In this document: piece after piece, positions 14,891-16,463 of the stretch
How positions within the stretch are numbered: position 1 is the first letter of the stretch
Layout: every line of letters starts with the position of its first letter
NCBI GenBank assembly: GCA_964413425.1
Contig: CAYPST010000096.1
Coordinates: 1-16,463, forward strand
Direction of reading: 5' to 3'
DNA: 16,463 nt
DNA from: DATFLS01 sp964413425
GTDB lineage: Bacteria; Fidelibacterota; JAANXI01
Program-made: the position numbers and the translations under genes
Notes under the pieces: generated by a model
Database searches by the model: none
What the model was told of the DNA's origin: nothing
The model's input: the letters and a program-made list of their open reading frames with translations, nothing else

Positions 14891-16297
14891 ATGCTCGAAT
14901 TTTACAATACCTTGACCAGAAAAAAAGAGGCATTTATTCCCATCGATAATGAGTCCGTCCGGATGTATACATGCGGTCCCACGGTTTACAACTATGCACA
15001 CATCGGTAATTACCGGGCCTATATCTTTGAAGATTTGCTCCGGCGTTTTTTGCGGTATAAAGGATATGAAGTTACCCAGGTAATGAACATTACCGATGTC
15101 GACGATAAGATCATCCGGGATTCGACGGCACAAGACATCGATTTCAAAACATTTACCAGACCTTACAAGCAGGCGTTTTTCGAGGATTTACAGACTCTCC
15201 GGATTGAATCCGCGGAATATTATCCCGAAGCGACGGCGCATATCGATGATATGGTCCAACTGGTACAGCGACTTTTAGACAGGGGATATGCCTACAGAGC
15301 GGATGATGACTCGATTTACTACAGTATCGATAAGTTCCCGGATTACGGGCAGCTTTCGAATATTAATCCGGAAGAAATGCGGCGGGCCGGGCGGATCGAG
15401 GCGGATGATTACGATAAAGAAAGTATCCGTGACTTCGTGTTATGGAAGGCCTGGAAACCCGAAGATAAGGAGGTCTACTGGGAAACGCCGATTGGGAAAG
15501 GACGTCCGGGCTGGCATATCGAGTGCTCCACCATGTCCATGAAGTACCTCGGTGAGCAGTTCGATATTCATACCGGTGGCGTGGATAACATCTTTCCGCA
15601 TCACGAGAATGAAATCGCCCAAAGTGAGGCGGCCACCGGCAAGCAGTTTGTGAATTACTGGCTGCATTGCGAGCACCTGATTGTAGACGGCAAGAAGATG
15701 AGTAAGTCACTGGGAAATTTTTACACGCTCAAAGATATTCTGGATCGCGGATATGATCCGGTGGCTATTCGGTATGCCCTGTTAACCACGCATTATCGGC
15801 AGAAGCTCAATTTTACCCTGGAAAAGCTGGAAGAAGCGGCCGCTGCCATAGAGCGGTTACGGGAGCTGGTGCGGCATCTGGAAAACATTTCACGTGAGAC
15901 CGACGGAGATATCAGTGATTTACTCAACGAAACTGATAGAGCATTTGAAGCCGCCCTGGACGATGATCTCAACATCGCCAGAGCGCTGGGTGCCGTGTTT
16001 GCTCTGGGAAGAGAATTGAACAGCCGAATAAACAGCCAGACACTGAGTACCGATATGGCTCAGGCGGCGTTGGAACATCTTTGGAAATATGATAGTATAC
16101 TCGCTGTACTTGAGCCCGCCGAGCCGGAAGCCAGAGAGGTACCGGCGCCTATTCGACAGCTGGTGGAAAAGCGGGAAGCAGCACGTCGGCAGAGCGATTA
16201 CGAAACGGCCGATGCCATCCGGGATCGGATTTCCGAGAAAGGGTATGCAGTTGAGGACACGCCGGACGGTCCGATTGTCAGGCCAAGGCAATCATGA
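14891..16297 (+). CDS. cysS: Cysteinyl-tRNA synthetase
   Basis: CysS is a monomeric class I aminoacyl-tRNA synthetase charging tRNA-Cys. The 468-residue product has full family length. The class I HIGH motif appears as AHIGN (36-40) after MYTCGPTVYNYA, and KMSKS is at 269-273. The active-site zinc ligands that select cysteine are all visible: Cys28, Cys212 in GWHIECSTM, His237 in FPHHENEIAQSEA, and Glu241. Further blocks are NITDVDDKI (66-74), HTGGVDNIFPHHENE (227-241) and a helical C-terminal tRNA-binding part ending in ADAIRDRISEKGYAVEDTPDG. It starts four bases after ddl with only a weak GGA-type ribosome site, so it is probably co-translated with the upstream operon. A promoter and tRNA gene follow it. 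Confidence 0.98.
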   Translation: MLEFYNTLTRKKEAFIPIDNESVRMYTCGPTVYNYAHIGNYRAYIFEDLLRRFLRYKGYEVTQVMNITDVDDKIIRDSTAQDIDFKTFTRPYKQAFFEDLQTLRIESAEYYPEATAHIDDMVQLVQRLLDRGYAYRADDDSIYYSIDKFPDYGQLSNINPEEMRRAGRIEADDYDKESIRDFVLWKAWKPEDKEVYWETPIGKGRPGWHIECSTMSMKYLGEQFDIHTGGVDNIFPHHENEIAQSEAATGKQFVNYWLHCEHLIVDGKKMSKSLGNFYTLKDILDRGYDPVAIRYALLTTHYRQKLNFTLEKLEEAAAAIERLRELVRHLENISRETDGDISDLLNETDRAFEAALDDDLNIARALGAVFALGRELNSRINSQTLSTDMAQAALEHLWKYDSILAVLEPAEPEAREVPAPIRQLVEKREAARRQSDYETADAIRDRISEKGYAVEDTPDGPIVRPRQS

Positions 16298-16312
16298 AAT
16301 TGATAATATTGC

Positions 16313-16338
16313 TTGACTTGGGAAATTTTTGTTATAAC
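16313..16338 (+). promoter_or_regulatory. Candidate promoter for the tRNA gene cluster
   Basis: TTGACT (16313-16318) and TATAAC (16333-16338) are each five-of-six matches to consensus but only 14 bases apart. TTGCTT (16309-16314) gives an 18-base spacer to the same -10. A promoter here is expected, since the tRNA starts about 70 bases downstream, but the exact boxes are uncertain. Confidence 0.4.
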
Positions 16339-16348
16339 TTATTTAGCT

Positions 16349-16377
16349 GTTCTATCGGATAAAATGGCTGATAGAAC
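16349..16377 (+). other. Hairpin in the leader of the tRNA transcript
   Basis: GTTCTATC (16349-16356) pairs perfectly with GATAGAAC (16370-16377) around a 13-base loop, between the promoter-like boxes and the tRNA. No U-run follows, so it is not a simple terminator; it might be a processing signal. Confidence 0.45.
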
Positions 16378-16408
16378 CGGTGATTTTTGGAAATCGAGAC
16401 CATGGGTA

Positions 16409-16463
16409 GCCACCATAGCTCAGCTGGTAGAGCACCTCACTTGTAATGAGGTGGTCGCGGGTT
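16409..16463 (+). tRNA. tRNA-Thr(UGU), 3' end cut off by the window
   Basis: The 5' acceptor strand is GCCACCA (16409-16415), followed by TA, a D-arm GCTC-AGCTGGTA-GAGC (16418-16433), and an anticodon stem CCTCA/TGAGG (16435-16439 with 16447-16451) enclosing the loop CTTGTAA. The anticodon TGT at 16442-16444 decodes ACA/ACG threonine codons. A TGGTC variable loop and the start of the T-stem (GCGGG then TT) follow before the sequence ends. The T-loop, the closing acceptor strand and any CCA are outside the window. In many bacteria this tRNA leads a Tyr-Gly-Thr tRNA cluster before tuf; that cannot be checked here. Confidence 0.95.

Noticed and set aside
1..16463. CRISPR array, prophage, transposase, toxin-antitoxin or defence genes
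   Set aside because: No direct-repeat/spacer series and no coding frame with such domains was found on either strand.

Overview
The window looks like a chromosomal segment of a Gram-negative (diderm) bacterium of about 50% GC. Diderm signs are an Omp85-type beta-barrel protein, the lipoprotein carrier LolA, an exported peroxidase and a D-Ala-D-Ala ligase. The lolA gene just behind ftsK and a UpxY-like NusG paralog recall the FCB superphylum, but promoters are sigma70-like (one is a perfect TTGACA-17-TATAAT) and ribosome sites are AGGAG-like, which argues against a classical Bacteroidota member. A Neomarinimicrobiota/KSB1/Calditrichota-type lineage is my guess; it is inference only.

Left part (1-6357, accessory-looking): a YjbQ/UPF0047 gene, an SDR oxidoreductase and an Omp85-like barrel protein on +, then a convergent FAD/NAD(P)H ferredoxin-reductase-like gene on -, then divergently a secreted glutathione peroxidase whose stop overlaps the start of a PfkB sugar kinase. 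Its intergenic gaps are filled by palindrome-rich elements. The element at 2919-3180 has imperfect terminal inverted repeats and starts on the base after the barrel gene's stop codon; a second copy, inverted and 54/55 identical over the visible part, is cut by the window start (1-55). An unrelated element of similar size (4586-4838) with its own terminal inverted repeats sits upstream of the peroxidase. A weaker third candidate lies between pfkB and yebC.

Middle part (6891-8731): yebC-ruvC-ruvA, the usual cluster of a YebC-family translation/transcription factor with Holliday-junction resolvase and RuvA; ruvB is not here. Then gcvT (glycine cleavage T-protein) with a strong ribosome site, without gcvH or gcvP nearby.

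Right part (10041-16463): ftsK behind a consensus promoter, then a compact run lolA, NusG/UpxY-like antiterminator, ddl and cysS. The lolA/antiterminator genes overlap by 11 bases and the rest are 1-4 bases apart, so they are probably one operon spanning envelope biogenesis, transcription elongation and tRNA charging. A promoter-like region and a leader hairpin precede a tRNA-Thr(UGU) truncated by the window end.

Most genes are ordinary housekeeping genes. I see no CRISPR array, toxin-antitoxin pair, phage gene, transposase or recognisable new defence system. The most unusual content is the set of TIR-bounded palindromic intergenic elements, followed by the antiterminator paralog inside the lolA-ddl-cysS run.
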